A stretch of 41,268 nt of DNA from Hydrogenophaga sp. (GTDB lineage: Bacteria > Pseudomonadota > Gammaproteobacteria > Burkholderiales > Burkholderiaceae_C), in NCBI RefSeq assembly GCF_022844385.1, contig NZ_JALHLX010000021.1, positions 1 to 41,268 of the forward strand, given 5' to 3'. Each line of letters opens with the position of its first letter. Positions within the stretch are counted from its first letter, which is position 1. The translations under genes were made by a program, and so were the position numbers. Below are positions 1 to 8,900 of the stretch, one piece after another. The notes under the pieces were generated by a model, which worked only from the letters and a program-made list of their open reading frames with translations, was not told the origin of the DNA and made no database searches.

Positions 1-249
1 ACCCAGGGCGATGAGTGCGTCGAAGTCGTCGCGTTCGGCCATGGCTTGCAGGGCCACCGGAACTTCGAGTGCGCCAGGCACCTTGACGTGGGCGATGTTT
101 TTCTCTTGCACACCGAGTGCCAGCAGCTCTGCCAGGCAGGCGGCATACAGCGAGTCGGTGATGGGTTCGTTGAAGCGGGCCTGAACGATCCCGATGCTGA
201 GTTTCTTGCCGTCGAGCAAGTCAGCCGTGCCTTTGTCTGCGCCGAACAT
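1..249 (-). CDS. ribH: 6,7-dimethyl-8-ribityllumazine synthase, N-terminal part (cut by window edge)
   Basis: Lumazine synthase condenses 5-amino-6-ribitylamino-uracil with 3,4-dihydroxy-2-butanone 4-phosphate in the penultimate step of riboflavin synthesis, in the cytoplasm. Only the first 83 codons are inside the window; the family is about 155 residues long. The translation begins [20 protein letters not shown], then shows the substrate-pocket segment with QARFNEPIT and the [11 protein letters not shown] motif typical of RibH. The ATG at 249-247 is preceded on the minus strand by a GGAG ribosome binding site about six bases away. It lies 36 bases downstream of ribBA on the same strand and is presumably the fourth gene of the rib operon. 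Confidence 0.93.
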   Translation of the reverse strand, partial: MFGADKGTADLLDGKKLSIGIVQARFNEPITDSLYAACLAELLALGVQEKNIAHVKVPGALEVPVALQAMAERDDFDALIALG

Positions 250-285
250 GTGCGGCTCCGTTTCTTCTTGAGGGGGTGAGTGGGT

Positions 286-1416
286 TCAGCCGTTGCGGCT
301 GAGGTACCCGGTGATTTCCAGGCCGTAGCCGGTCATGCTGGGCATGCGGCGCGGGTTGCCCATGAGGCGCATCTTCTGCACGCCGCATTCGCGCAGGATC
401 TGCGCGCCCACGCCGTAGGTGCGCAGGTCCATGCGGCCGCGTTCGGGCGCCTGGGCCGAGCGGGCCGTGCCTTCAAACTGCGCCAGAAGCTGGCCAGCGG
501 TCTCGCCGCAGTTGAGCAGCACAGCGACACCGGCGCCGGCTTCGCTGATGTGGCGTAGGCTGGCTTCGAGGCTCCAGGAATGCATGGAGCGGCCGACTTC
601 CAGCGCGTCCAGCACGGACAGCGGCTCGTGCACACGCACGTCCACGGATTGATCGGGGCTCCACTGGCCCTTGACCAGCGCCAGATGCAGTGCGCCACTG
701 GGTTCGTCGCGGAAGGCGGTGGCGTTGAATTCGCCAAAGGCGGTGTTCAAAGGGCGCGTGCCGAGTTTGTGGACCAGGCTTTCGGTACGGCTGCGGTGCT
801 CGATCAGGTCGGCGATGGTGCCGATTTTCAGACCGTGTTCGGCGGCGAACACCTGCAGGTCGGGCAGGCGGGCCATGGTGCCGTCGTCCTTCATGATTTC
901 GCAGATCACGGCGCTGGGGCTGCAGCCGGCCATGGCGGCGAGATCACAACCGGCTTCGGTGTGGCCGGCACGCATGAGCACACCACCCTCAACCGCCTGC
1001 AGCGGGAAGATGTGGCCGGGTTGCACCAAGTCGGTGGCCACGGCGTTGGGCGCCACCGCCACCTGCACCGTGCGCGCGCGGTCGGCGGCTGAAATGCCGG
1101 TGGTCACGCCCTCTGCGGCTTCGATGGAGATGGTGAAAGCCGTGCCCATCTTGGTGCCGTTGCGCGGCACCATGGGAGGCAGTTGCAGGCGTTCGCAGCG
1201 CTCTTTGGTCAGCGTGAGGCAGATCAGGCCCCGGCCGAAGCGGGCCATGAAGTTGATGGCCTCTGGCGTTACGTGATCGGCGGCGAGCACCAGATCACCT
1301 TCATTTTCGCGGTCTTCTTCGTCCACCAGGATCACCATGCGACCGGCGCGCATGTCGGCCACGATGTCATCCACAGGGGAAATGGCCACCGGGGCCAGGG
1401 TTTCAGGCGCGTTCAT
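286..1416 (-). CDS. ribBA: 3,4-dihydroxy-2-butanone 4-phosphate synthase fused to a degenerate GTP cyclohydrolase II-like domain
   Basis: 376 residues. The N-terminal half (about 1-205) is a RibB domain making the four-carbon precursor of riboflavin from ribulose 5-phosphate. It has the acidic metal and substrate motif [10 protein letters not shown] at 32-41, then [10 protein letters not shown], the TGISAADRA segment and the PGHIFPL...RAGHTEA motif. The C-terminal half (about 210-376) is related to GTP cyclohydrolase II, but I cannot find the ECxTGD...LRCDCGxQ zinc site: the matching region reads [20 protein letters not shown]. The YxRQEGRGIG loop is also missing. The second half is therefore probably not a cyclohydrolase, and a separate ribA should exist elsewhere. 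Such fusions have been called RibBX. The start codon overlaps the ribE stop as ATGA, which implies translational coupling. Confidence 0.93.
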   Translation of the reverse strand: MNAPETLAPVAISPVDDIVADMRAGRMVILVDEEDRENEGDLVLAADHVTPEAINFMARFGRGLICLTLTKERCERLQLPPMVPRNGTKMGTAFTISIEAAEGVTTGISAADRARTVQVAVAPNAVATDLVQPGHIFPLQAVEGGVLMRAGHTEAGCDLAAMAGCSPSAVICEIMKDDGTMARLPDLQVFAAEHGLKIGTIADLIEHRSRTESLVHKLGTRPLNTAFGEFNATAFRDEPSGALHLALVKGQWSPDQSVDVRVHEPLSVLDALEVGRSMHSWSLEASLRHISEAGAGVAVLLNCGETAGQLLAQFEGTARSAQAPERGRMDLRTYGVGAQILRECGVQKMRLMGNPRRMPSMTGYGLEITGYLSRNG

Positions 1417-2057
1417 GCGGATTCCTTGAGATTGATGTGGCCAGCGTTGAGCATGCGCTCGACGTAGCGCGCCACGGTGTCGATTTCCAGGTTGACCGGG
1501 CTTTCGCCGGTCAACTGGCCCAACGCAGTGTTCTGCACCGTGTGGGGAATGAGGTTGATGCTGAATTCGCAGCCATCGGCGCTGTCCTGGACCGAGTTCA
1601 CGGTCAGGCTGACGCCGTTGATGGTGATGGACCCCTTGTAGGCGAGGTACTTGCCCAGCTCGGGCGGCGCGACCACGCGCAACTCCCAGCTTTCGCCGAC
1701 CTGAGCGAAGTGGGTGACGCGCCCGACGCCGTCCACATGCCCGGAGACGATGTGTCCGCCCAGCCGGTCGTGCGCGCGCAGGGCTTTCTCCAAATTGATA
1801 CGGTAGCCGGTCTGCGCCAACCCTGTGGTGCGGGCCAGCGATTCGGCGGAAATGTCGATGGTGAAGCGTTGCTGGGGCAGATCCAGCGAGGTCACGGTCA
1901 TGCAGGCGCCGTTGAGCGCAATGCTGTCGCCCAAGCCGACGTCGTCAAGATACCCGGGGGGTGCCTCGATCGTGAGTCGCTTGCCATGGTCCAAAGAGCT
2001 GCCCAGGTCGTGGAGGGCGGCGATGCGCCCCACGCCGGTGATGATGCCGGTAAACAT
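1413..2057 (-). CDS. ribE: riboflavin synthase, alpha subunit
   Basis: 214 residues. Riboflavin synthase dismutates two 6,7-dimethyl-8-ribityllumazine molecules into riboflavin and the aminopyrimidine. The start MFTGIITGVGRI is the classic RibE N-terminus, so I place it at 2057 although the frame stays open further upstream. Two lumazine-binding repeats are visible: about 1-95 (GDSIALNGACMTVT and FTIDISAESLART) and about 96-200 (GHIVSGHVDGVG, SITINGVSLTVN, FSINLIPHT). The length is normal for the family. It is the second gene of the rib operon, 77 bases after ribD, and its TGA stop overlaps the ATG of ribBA. Confidence 0.95.
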   Translation of the reverse strand: MFTGIITGVGRIAALHDLGSSLDHGKRLTIEAPPGYLDDVGLGDSIALNGACMTVTSLDLPQQRFTIDISAESLARTTGLAQTGYRINLEKALRAHDRLGGHIVSGHVDGVGRVTHFAQVGESWELRVVAPPELGKYLAYKGSITINGVSLTVNSVQDSADGCEFSINLIPHTVQNTALGQLTGESPVNLEIDTVARYVERMLNAGHINLKESA

Positions 2058-2134
2058 GCGGCTATTTTCGCAGGGTTTGAGTGGGCTCCGGGTTTCGCCT
2101 GTGCAACGACCCGGTGGATGGTCGCTGGTTTCGG

Positions 2135-3295
2135 TCAGGCATGCAGAAACGTGTCGCGCTCCACCCCGCGGGCTAGGATGCGCAGGTCGCCCCCTACCCG
2201 GTCGATGGACTGGAAGCGCAGCGCCAGACCGTCCTGTAGCCGCTCGATCGGCCCGAAGCTGGACAGACCGGCGCCCTGGCCCAGCCATCTGGGCGCGAGA
2301 TAGACGAGAAACTCGTCCACCAAACCCTCGCGGAGAAACGATCCGTTGAGCTTGTGACCGGCTTCCAGGTGCAGCTCATTGACCTCGCGACGCGCCAGGT
2401 CGTGCAGCAATGCGGCCAGATGCACCTTTTGATGGGCGCCGGGCGCATGCACCAGCGTCGCCCCCAGCGCTTGCAGAGCAGCCTGCCGGTTGGGGTCCGT
2501 TTGAGCGTGGTAGATCAGGATCTGGCGCGGCTGGCCGTTGGCGGTGGGCTGGAACAGGCGCGCATCCGGTGGAGTCTGCAGCCGGCTGTCCACCAGCACC
2601 AGGTGCGGTTGGCGCGGGGTGTCGACCAAGCGCACGTCCAGCATGGGGTTGTCTTCCAGCACCGTGCCGATGCCGGTGAGCACCGCACAGGCCCGGGCGC
2701 GCCACGCATGACCATCGGCCCGCGCGGCTTCGCCAGTGATCCACTGGCTTACCCCGTTGTCAAGTGCGCTCGTGCCGTCCAGCGACGAAGCCACCTTCAT
2801 GCGCACCCAGGGCGTGCCGCGGATCATGCGGCTGAAGAATCCGATGTTGAGTTCGCGCGAGGCCCGGGCGGCCTCGCTGTCGGGTGGCAGCAGTTCCACC
2901 TCGATGCCCGCCGCGCGCAAGCGTTCGATGCCCCGCCCGGCCACCAGGGGGTTGGGATCAAGGGTAGCGACCACCACCTTGCCCACCCGCGCCTGGATCA
3001 GTGCATCGCAGCACGGCGGCGTGCGCCCATGGTGGGAGCAGGGCTCGAGGGTGACGTGCACGGTGGACCCGGTCACATCTGTACCCGCAGCCTGGGCGGC
3101 TCGCAATGCCATGATTTCGGCGTGGGGGCCTCCGACTTGTTGTGTACGCCCCTCGAATACGAAGCCTTCAAGGGTGGTGATGCGGCAAGCGACGCGAGGA
3201 TTGGGTTCAGACACTCCGGTGGAATTGGAGGCAATTCCGACCAAGGCAACTAGGGTGGCCATGGTTTCTGAGTTCGGGCAGTTGCGTGGGTTCAT
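2135..3295 (-). CDS. ribD: bifunctional pyrimidine deaminase / reductase of riboflavin synthesis
   Basis: 386 residues. RibD carries out the deamination and side-chain reduction that follow GTP cyclohydrolase II. The N-terminal deaminase domain (to about 140) has PNPRVAC at 31-37, the zinc and catalytic HAE at 58-60, and the paired zinc cysteines in PCSHHGRTPPC (C86 and C95). The reductase domain follows (from about 155) with RPWVRMKVASSLDG-type sequence, GEAARADGHAWRARACAVLTGIGT-type substrate-binding sequence read in shorter motifs (GEAARADGHAW, ACAVLTGIGT), and LHLEAGHKLNGSFL near the end. The start MNPRN is the first possible one; the internal ATG twelve codons later (MATLVALVG) is equally good. 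It is the first gene of the rib operon. No FMN riboswitch motif is visible upstream. Confidence 0.93.
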   Translation of the reverse strand: MNPRNCPNSETMATLVALVGIASNSTGVSEPNPRVACRITTLEGFVFEGRTQQVGGPHAEIMALRAAQAAGTDVTGSTVHVTLEPCSHHGRTPPCCDALIQARVGKVVVATLDPNPLVAGRGIERLRAAGIEVELLPPDSEAARASRELNIGFFSRMIRGTPWVRMKVASSLDGTSALDNGVSQWITGEAARADGHAWRARACAVLTGIGTVLEDNPMLDVRLVDTPRQPHLVLVDSRLQTPPDARLFQPTANGQPRQILIYHAQTDPNRQAALQALGATLVHAPGAHQKVHLAALLHDLARREVNELHLEAGHKLNGSFLREGLVDEFLVYLAPRWLGQGAGLSSFGPIERLQDGLALRFQSIDRVGGDLRILARGVERDTFLHA

Positions 3296-3439
3296 TGTTC
3301 AACCTCGGGAGAGGATCGGACCATGGGCGTCTGTGTCAAGCCATGGCCTGACGCAGCGGTCGGATGGCTCGAAAACACACAAAACCGTCCGTCTGAGTCA
3401 ACAGGCCATCGGTCACATATGGAAACAGAATCCCTCGCT

Positions 3440-3487
3440 CCACCGATAGCATAAGTGAGCATGACCGTAAACCTAATCTATCGGTGG
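3440..3487. promoter_or_regulatory. perfect 10-base inverted repeat between divergent ribD and fimT
   Basis: CCACCGATAG at 3440-3449 is exactly repeated in reverse complement as CTATCGGTGG at 3478-3487, with 28 bases between the arms. The pair lies in the 222-base space shared by the divergent ribD and fimT genes; its right arm ends 30 bases before the fimT ATG. No T-run follows on either strand, and a terminator between two divergent genes would be pointless, so an operator or a hairpin in the fimT leader is the better guess. The rest of 3296-3517 shows no clear -35/-10 pair and no riboswitch motif. Confidence 0.5.
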
Positions 3488-3517
3488 TGAGAAAAGAGTA
3501 GTTAATTTTTGTTAAAA

Positions 3518-3973
3518 ATGAACAAGCAACTGGGTTTCACCCTCATTGAACTTCTCATCGTCACGACGGTGCTCGCCGTGCTGTTGGGGGTCGGGGTGCC
3601 CAGTTTCCGCGACACCATACAGTCCAACAGGATAGCCACTGTTTCGAACGATCTCATCGGGGCACTGCAGTTTGCGCGCAGCGAGTCGATCCGGCGCGGC
3701 GAGGACGTGACGTTTTGCTCAACCAATGATCAGGCCACATGCTCGGGCGCCTGGACCAATGGCTGGGTGGTCAGGAACGCCGCAGGGCCCCTCCGGGTGT
3801 GGCCTTCCACTCGGGAGGGCGTGGCCATTGCGGTCGGCGGAGCTGCAGTCTTCAATTCGCTGGGCGGCGCAGCAGCTGCGCGCTGTTTTCAGGTAGATCT
3901 GGGAACCTATCAACGAAGCGTGACGGTTGGGGCCGGCGGGCGAGTGGGTAGCGCGGTTGCGGCCTGTCCTTGA
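3518..3973 (+). CDS. fimT: FimT/GspH-family type IV pilus minor pseudopilin
   Basis: 151 residues from ATG 3518 (a TTG three codons earlier, at 3509, is possible; neither has a strong ribosome binding site). The leader MNKQLG is followed by FTLIELLIVTTVLAVLLGVG, the prepilin peptidase site plus hydrophobic N-terminal helix with the conserved Glu at position 5 of the mature protein. The next segment (NDLIGALQFARSESIRRGEDV) contains the [13 protein letters not shown] signature of GspH/FimT proteins, and cysteine pairs occur in FCS...ATCSG and near the C-terminal AACP. Minor pseudopilins prime pilus assembly at the inner membrane. It is the first gene of a plus-strand cluster with pilV, pilW, pilX, pilY1 and pilE. 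Confidence 0.85.
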   Translation: MNKQLGFTLIELLIVTTVLAVLLGVGVPSFRDTIQSNRIATVSNDLIGALQFARSESIRRGEDVTFCSTNDQATCSGAWTNGWVVRNAAGPLRVWPSTREGVAIAVGGAAVFNSLGGAAAARCFQVDLGTYQRSVTVGAGGRVGSAVAACP

Positions 3974-4010
3974 AGAATACTTGCTGGGAAGTACCACTGT
4001 GAAGAGATCC

Positions 4011-4532
4011 ATGCAACCCAACACCCTGTCCCGCCGACAGTCCGGGGTCAGCCTGATCGAGATATTGGTGTCCGTGCTACTCCTCACGTTCGGCATCGTG
4101 GGGCTGGCGGGTTTGCAGTTCAGCGGCACCAAGTTCAACCACAGTGCCTATCTCCGTTCCCAAGGCACCAGTCTGGCTTACGACGTAGCCGACCGGATGC
4201 GGGCGAACCTTTCCGGCGCGTATCTGACCGATTTCGCCGACACATTTGTTGTGGCAAATGGGCCTGCCTGTGGTGAGGTGCTGGGGGCCGCTACGGCTGT
4301 TCGTGATGTCAATCAATGGAAAAGTTGTCTCGAGGCCGTTCTGCCCGTGGGCAGAGGGCGGGTGTCTCGGCTGGCCGGCAGTGCCAACTACGTGGACCAG
4401 TGCGGCGTCACCCACACAGGAACGGGTGGTCGGGACCTGTTTGTGATCGAGGTAACTTGGAGCAACGTCCGTCTGCAAGACGAAAACAACGCGGAATGCG
4501 TGGTTGTGCGAACGGAAGTGAGCCCACTATGA
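4011..4532 (+). CDS. pilV: type IV pilus minor pilin PilV
   Basis: 173 residues from ATG 4011. The leader ends QSG and is followed by VSLIEILVSVLLLTFGIVGL, with Glu at mature position 5. The FGIVGLAGLQ...LRSQGTSLAYDVADRMRAN pattern is characteristic of PilV. A GTG at 3999 with a GGGAAG ribosome binding site 7-8 bases upstream would add four residues and is a serious alternative. Four cysteines in the body probably form disulfides, as in other minor pilins. PilV belongs to the PilVWX-PilY1-FimU complex that caps and initiates the pilus. The stop overlaps the pilW start as ATGA, so the two are likely translationally coupled. Confidence 0.87.
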   Translation: MQPNTLSRRQSGVSLIEILVSVLLLTFGIVGLAGLQFSGTKFNHSAYLRSQGTSLAYDVADRMRANLSGAYLTDFADTFVVANGPACGEVLGAATAVRDVNQWKSCLEAVLPVGRGRVSRLAGSANYVDQCGVTHTGTGGRDLFVIEVTWSNVRLQDENNAECVVVRTEVSPL

Positions 4533-5362
4533 CAAACACTGGTGCATTAATGAATTCAAGGGTTTGCCAGAAGGGTCTGTCCTTGGTCGAGCTGATGATC
4601 AGCCTTGCCCTGGGCCTGCTCATCGTGCTGGCTGTGACCTATGTGTTTGCGGGCAGCCGGACCAATTATCGGCACCAGGAAGCCTTTTCCGCAGTGCAGG
4701 AGTCGGGCAGGATCGCGTTGGAGGTGCTCACGCGGGATGTGCGCATGGCTGGCTATCCAGGGTGTGGAAATCTGACATTCCTTCAACACCTCTCCCCAAT
4801 ATTTTCGAACGACGTGGCGATTGCCGGTACCGCCAATGCGGTTGCTACCTTTCCCGATGCCATCACGGTCACGCGCGGCAGTTCGAATCTCACATCCGTG
4901 GTCAGCATGCCTTCGATCAGTCAGGTTCAACTCGTCGGCGTTGGTGCGCTCGGCACTGTTGCAGTGGGAGACCAGTTGTTGGTCACGGACTGTGCGTACA
5001 CCGAGGTGTTTCAGGTCGCTGGCGTGGCGGGCAACACGCTGACCTCGCTTGCGCCTTTGAGCCGTCAATACGGCGCCGGCTCGCTCGTGATGCGCTTGGA
5101 AACGGTGGCCTACACGGTCGTGGGCAACGAGTTGCGACGCAACGGTCAGGCGATCGCGGCGGGAGTCACCAATATGAAGATCTTCTACGGTGTGGACACC
5201 GATGCAGACCGTTCAGCCAATAACTATCTGACAGATCCGGGGGCATTGGTGCCAGTGGGCTGGCCCAGCGTTGTGTCGGTCAGGGTGAACCTCACAGTGA
5301 CCGAGAGGGACGTCACCATGCCGTTTGCCACCACGATCGCCCTGCGCAACCGCGCACCTTGA
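4529..5362 (+). CDS. pilW: type IV pilus minor pilin PilW
   Basis: 277 residues. The ATG at 4529 overlaps the pilV stop; a second ATG at 4550 would give a shorter leader. The prepilin signature is KG followed by LSLVELMISLALGLLIVLAV, with Glu at mature position 5. The region SAVQESGRIALEVLTRDVRM, then AGYPGCG, is the hallmark of PilW (compare QExGRxAxxxLxxDIRxAGYxGC). The remainder is a beta-rich domain ending in a segment (VRVNLTVTERDVTMPFATT) like other PilW C-termini. It is a partner of PilV and PilX in the tip-priming complex, and there are only six bases between it and pilX. Confidence 0.87.
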   Translation: MTNTGALMNSRVCQKGLSLVELMISLALGLLIVLAVTYVFAGSRTNYRHQEAFSAVQESGRIALEVLTRDVRMAGYPGCGNLTFLQHLSPIFSNDVAIAGTANAVATFPDAITVTRGSSNLTSVVSMPSISQVQLVGVGALGTVAVGDQLLVTDCAYTEVFQVAGVAGNTLTSLAPLSRQYGAGSLVMRLETVAYTVVGNELRRNGQAIAAGVTNMKIFYGVDTDADRSANNYLTDPGALVPVGWPSVVSVRVNLTVTERDVTMPFATTIALRNRAP

Positions 5363-5368
5363 AGTCTC

Positions 5369-5851
5369 ATGAACAGCGAGTCATCCATGGCAAGAGTCAA
5401 TCATCCCATCCATTCCAGGCAGCAGCAGGGTGCGGCGCTGGTTGTGGGACTCATCATCCTTGTCGTGTTGACGCTGATAGGCGTCCAGGCCATGCGAACC
5501 AATATCGTGCAGGAGCGCATGGCGGGCAACATGCGCGAGCGCAACATCGCCTTTCAGGCGGCCGAGGCAGCCCTTCGTGTGGGCGAAGCAACGGGCCCCT
5601 TTGCAACGAACAACGTGGCACTGGCCGATCCTCAAAACTGGGATGGTTCTGGCAGCAACGGCAATATCGCGAACTTTGACGCGGATGTGGCAGCCGCACC
5701 CGTCTACCAAGTGGGTCCACCACAGTACGTGCGCGTGGGACTGACCTTGCCGCCGGAGTTTCGCTATATCTATCCCGTGACGGCACGCGGAGTGGGTGGC
5801 CAGCCGACCAGTGTGGTGCTGGTGCAGTCCGCGTTTGAGCCGAGCAATTGA
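5369..5851 (+). CDS. pilX: type IV pilus assembly protein PilX
   Basis: 160 residues. The N-terminus has a polar leader ending RQQQG, then AALVVGLIILVVLTLIGVQA, then MRTNIVQERMAGNMRERNIA and FQAAEAALR. That RxNxxQERMAGNxRxRxxAFQAAEAAL block is diagnostic for PilX. Mature position 5 is Val rather than the Glu seen in fimT, pilV, pilW and pilE of this cluster. An ATG at 5387 (MARVNHP) is a possible alternative start. PilX is a minor pilin of the PilVWX-PilY1 complex. The stop at 5849-5851 is followed after 56 bases by pilY1. Confidence 0.86.
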   Translation: MNSESSMARVNHPIHSRQQQGAALVVGLIILVVLTLIGVQAMRTNIVQERMAGNMRERNIAFQAAEAALRVGEATGPFATNNVALADPQNWDGSGSNGNIANFDADVAAAPVYQVGPPQYVRVGLTLPPEFRYIYPVTARGVGGQPTSVVLVQSAFEPSN

Positions 5852-5907
5852 TCAGTAACTTCTGGTCTGCCCGATACCGGGACTTGACCAGCAACAGGAG
5901 AGGCGTC

Positions 5908-8900
5908 GTGCACAAAACAAGATTCGTCAACGACCAAAGGAAGACTTTTGTCGCCTTGCTGTTCTCGGCGCTGACGCTGTCAGGTGCAGGTATGGCGACA
6001 GCGCAGGTGAACATCGCCAGGACTCCGTTGTTCCTGACTTCCACGGCGGATCCGAACGTGATGTTCATTCTGGATGACTCGGGATCCATGCACTGGGAGG
6101 TGACGCCGGACGACTACGTGCTGCCGTACTTCACGTTCAGGAGGATCGCGGGCCTCTATGGCGGCGGTGACTACCTCAACTATGTCGCTTCAGTGCGTTA
6201 TGACGCCACCAATCTCGATGAGAGGGCCACTGCGCGCGCATTGCGATCGTTCACGGTCAACAAGTCCTATTACGACCCATCGATCACTTACCGGCCCTGG
6301 GTGAGGGCCGACGGCACTTTGTATGCCAATGCCAGTCCCACTGCCGCGCCCCACCATCCTATTCGAACCGGCTTGGGTACCCGCAACCTGACCGTGAACA
6401 ACACGGAGTCGGCAATCTGGTTGCACCGAGATACCACCGGGGGCGCCTTTTGCTCGATCAGCTGCACCGAAAACTCCCTGACCCACTACCCCGCTGTGTA
6501 TTTCCGCCACAACGGCGGCGCGCTGTGGGATGGCAACAACTACACCCGGGTCAACATCATCTCGACCACGGCCACCTACTCGGGCGATGGGCGCGCCAAC
6601 CGAAGCGACTGCACCGCAGGCGTGTGCACCTATGCCCAGGAAATTCAGAACTTCGCCAACTGGTACACCTACTACCGTTCTCGAATGCTGGCGTCGCAGG
6701 CCTCCATCGGGCGAGCATTCTCCACCCAGCCACCCGAAATGCGCGTGGGGTTTGGCGCCATCAACAGAGGCTCCACCACGGTGGACAATGTGGCCACTTC
6801 CACCATCATCCGGGGGGTCAGGCCCTTCAACGGCGCCAATCGGACCAACTTCTACACGGAGTTGTACGAAGGTGTTTGGGCGCCTGCCAGTACGCCGCTG
6901 CGCAAAGCCCTGAACGATGCAGGCCAGTATTTCAGCCGCGCGGACAACCGGGGGCCTTGGGGCGCCGTGCCTGGAACGGACAACACCACGGCCCATCTGA
7001 CGTGCCGCCAGAGCTATTCGATTTTGATGACCGATGGCTATTGGACCGAAGGCGAAGCCAATCAAGCGAGCACCGCCGGCGCGCGCGAAAACGTGGACGG
7101 CACCGCCGGCGCGAACGTCACAGGGCCAGGTGGTCAGACGTACACCTATGCCCCCGCTACGCCCTTTACCGATGCCCATTCCAACACGCTAGCCGACGCT
7201 GCCATGTACTACTGGAGCCGCGATCTGCGCCCAACGCTGGACAACCGGGTGCCCACATCGGAGGCCAACCCGGCCTTCTGGCAGCACATGGTCACGTATG
7301 GCGTGGGTCTGGGTGTCACTGGTTCCGTCAATCCGAGCACGGCCTTCGGTGCCATTGGTGCCTCTCCTCCTGTGACGGTGACCTGGCCGGCGCCCACGAG
7401 CTCTAACTCGGCCAAACTCGATGACCTTTTGCATGCGGCGGTGAACAGCCGGGGCGGGTTCTTTTCTGCTGCTGACCCGGAAACCTTTGCGACCGAACTC
7501 TCCGGCGTGTTGCAGAGCATTGTGGCGCGTGTGGCCGCTTCGGGCACGGCCGCTGCCACCAGTTCTGCGGTGCTACAAACGGACACGCTGCTCTACACCG
7601 CGAGCTTTCGAAGCACCGACTGGTCGGGGACTGTGGTCGCGCGCGAGGTGAACCGCGCCGATGGAGCGGCTGGGGCGGTGAGGTGGAATGCGGAGCAAAT
7701 CCTGAGCGCCAGAGCACCGTCAAACAGGCAGATATTCACCTCGTGGGAGGACGGGACCACGAAGGTCGCGCTGGACTTTTCGAATCTGAGCCCGGCGCAG
7801 CAGGCCGCGCTCAACATCAATCCCACTGGTGCAGCCGTAACCGCCGCAACAGGTGCGAATCGGGTGGCCTGGTTGCGTGGTACCGAACATGCGGGCCTGC
7901 GCAGTCGCCTGGTCGATACCACCTACAGGCGCATTGGTGACTTGGTGAGTTCCGACCCCCAGTTCATGTTCAAGAGGGATTTTGGCAACTCCTTGTTGGG
8001 CGGCGCCGAAGGTTCTTCCTACGTGATTTTCCGAAACTCGGCGGCTTACAGGAGCCGTCCCGACGTGCTGTTCGTGGGATCCAACGGCGGCATGTTGCAT
8101 GCGTTCCACGCGGGCACACCGTTCGTGAACGACCCGCTGGCATCGCCGCCTGCGACCATGCTGCACCCGGATGCAGGAAAAGAACTGTTTGCGTATGTCC
8201 CCAGCGAGGTGCTCTTGCCGGGCACGAGCGGAACCCACGCTCAGATCAATGAATTCATGCGCCCAGATTATTCGCGGCGTCCATATGTTGACGGGTCACC
8301 CGCACAGGCCGACGCGTATTTGGGCGGTGTGTGGAAATCGGTGCTGGTCGGCAGCATGGGTGCCGGCGGGCGCACGGTGTTCGCACTGGACGTCACCGAC
8401 CCGGAGAATTTCGACGCGAGCAGCGTGATGTGGGAGTTCAAATACGCTAATACCCCTTGTGTGGCCCATCCCACATTGGGCAGCACAGCCTGCAACCAGA
8501 TTGGTTTCGGGGTGACCAAACCCAAGATCACCCGCATGCGCGATGGTCGCTGGGTGGTGGTGTTTGGCAACGGATACAACAGTGCCAGCCATACGGCCAA
8601 ACTCTTTGTGGTGGACCTGCAGACGGGCCGCCTGGTTCATTTGCTGGACACCGGCGTCGGATCCGCTGGCACGCCGAACGGGTTGGCGGCGGTTGAAACG
8701 ACGGACTGGCCTGCATCCGATCTCAGGGTGTCGAGGGCCTATGCCGGTGATTTGCGCGGCAACTTGTGGCGGTTCGACCTGACGGCGACACCTCCCTCAG
8801 TGAGCCGCCTCGCCTCTGCGACCGATGCATTGGGTAGCCCTCAACCCATCACTTCCCGGCCCAGCGTGGCCTTGGATCCGAGCAATCCGTCCAGAATCGT

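Noticed and set aside
3296..3517. FMN riboswitch upstream of ribD
   Set aside because: I looked for the conserved AGGG...GGGCAGGGTGAAATTCCC-type elements on the minus strand and found none; only the inverted repeat stands out.
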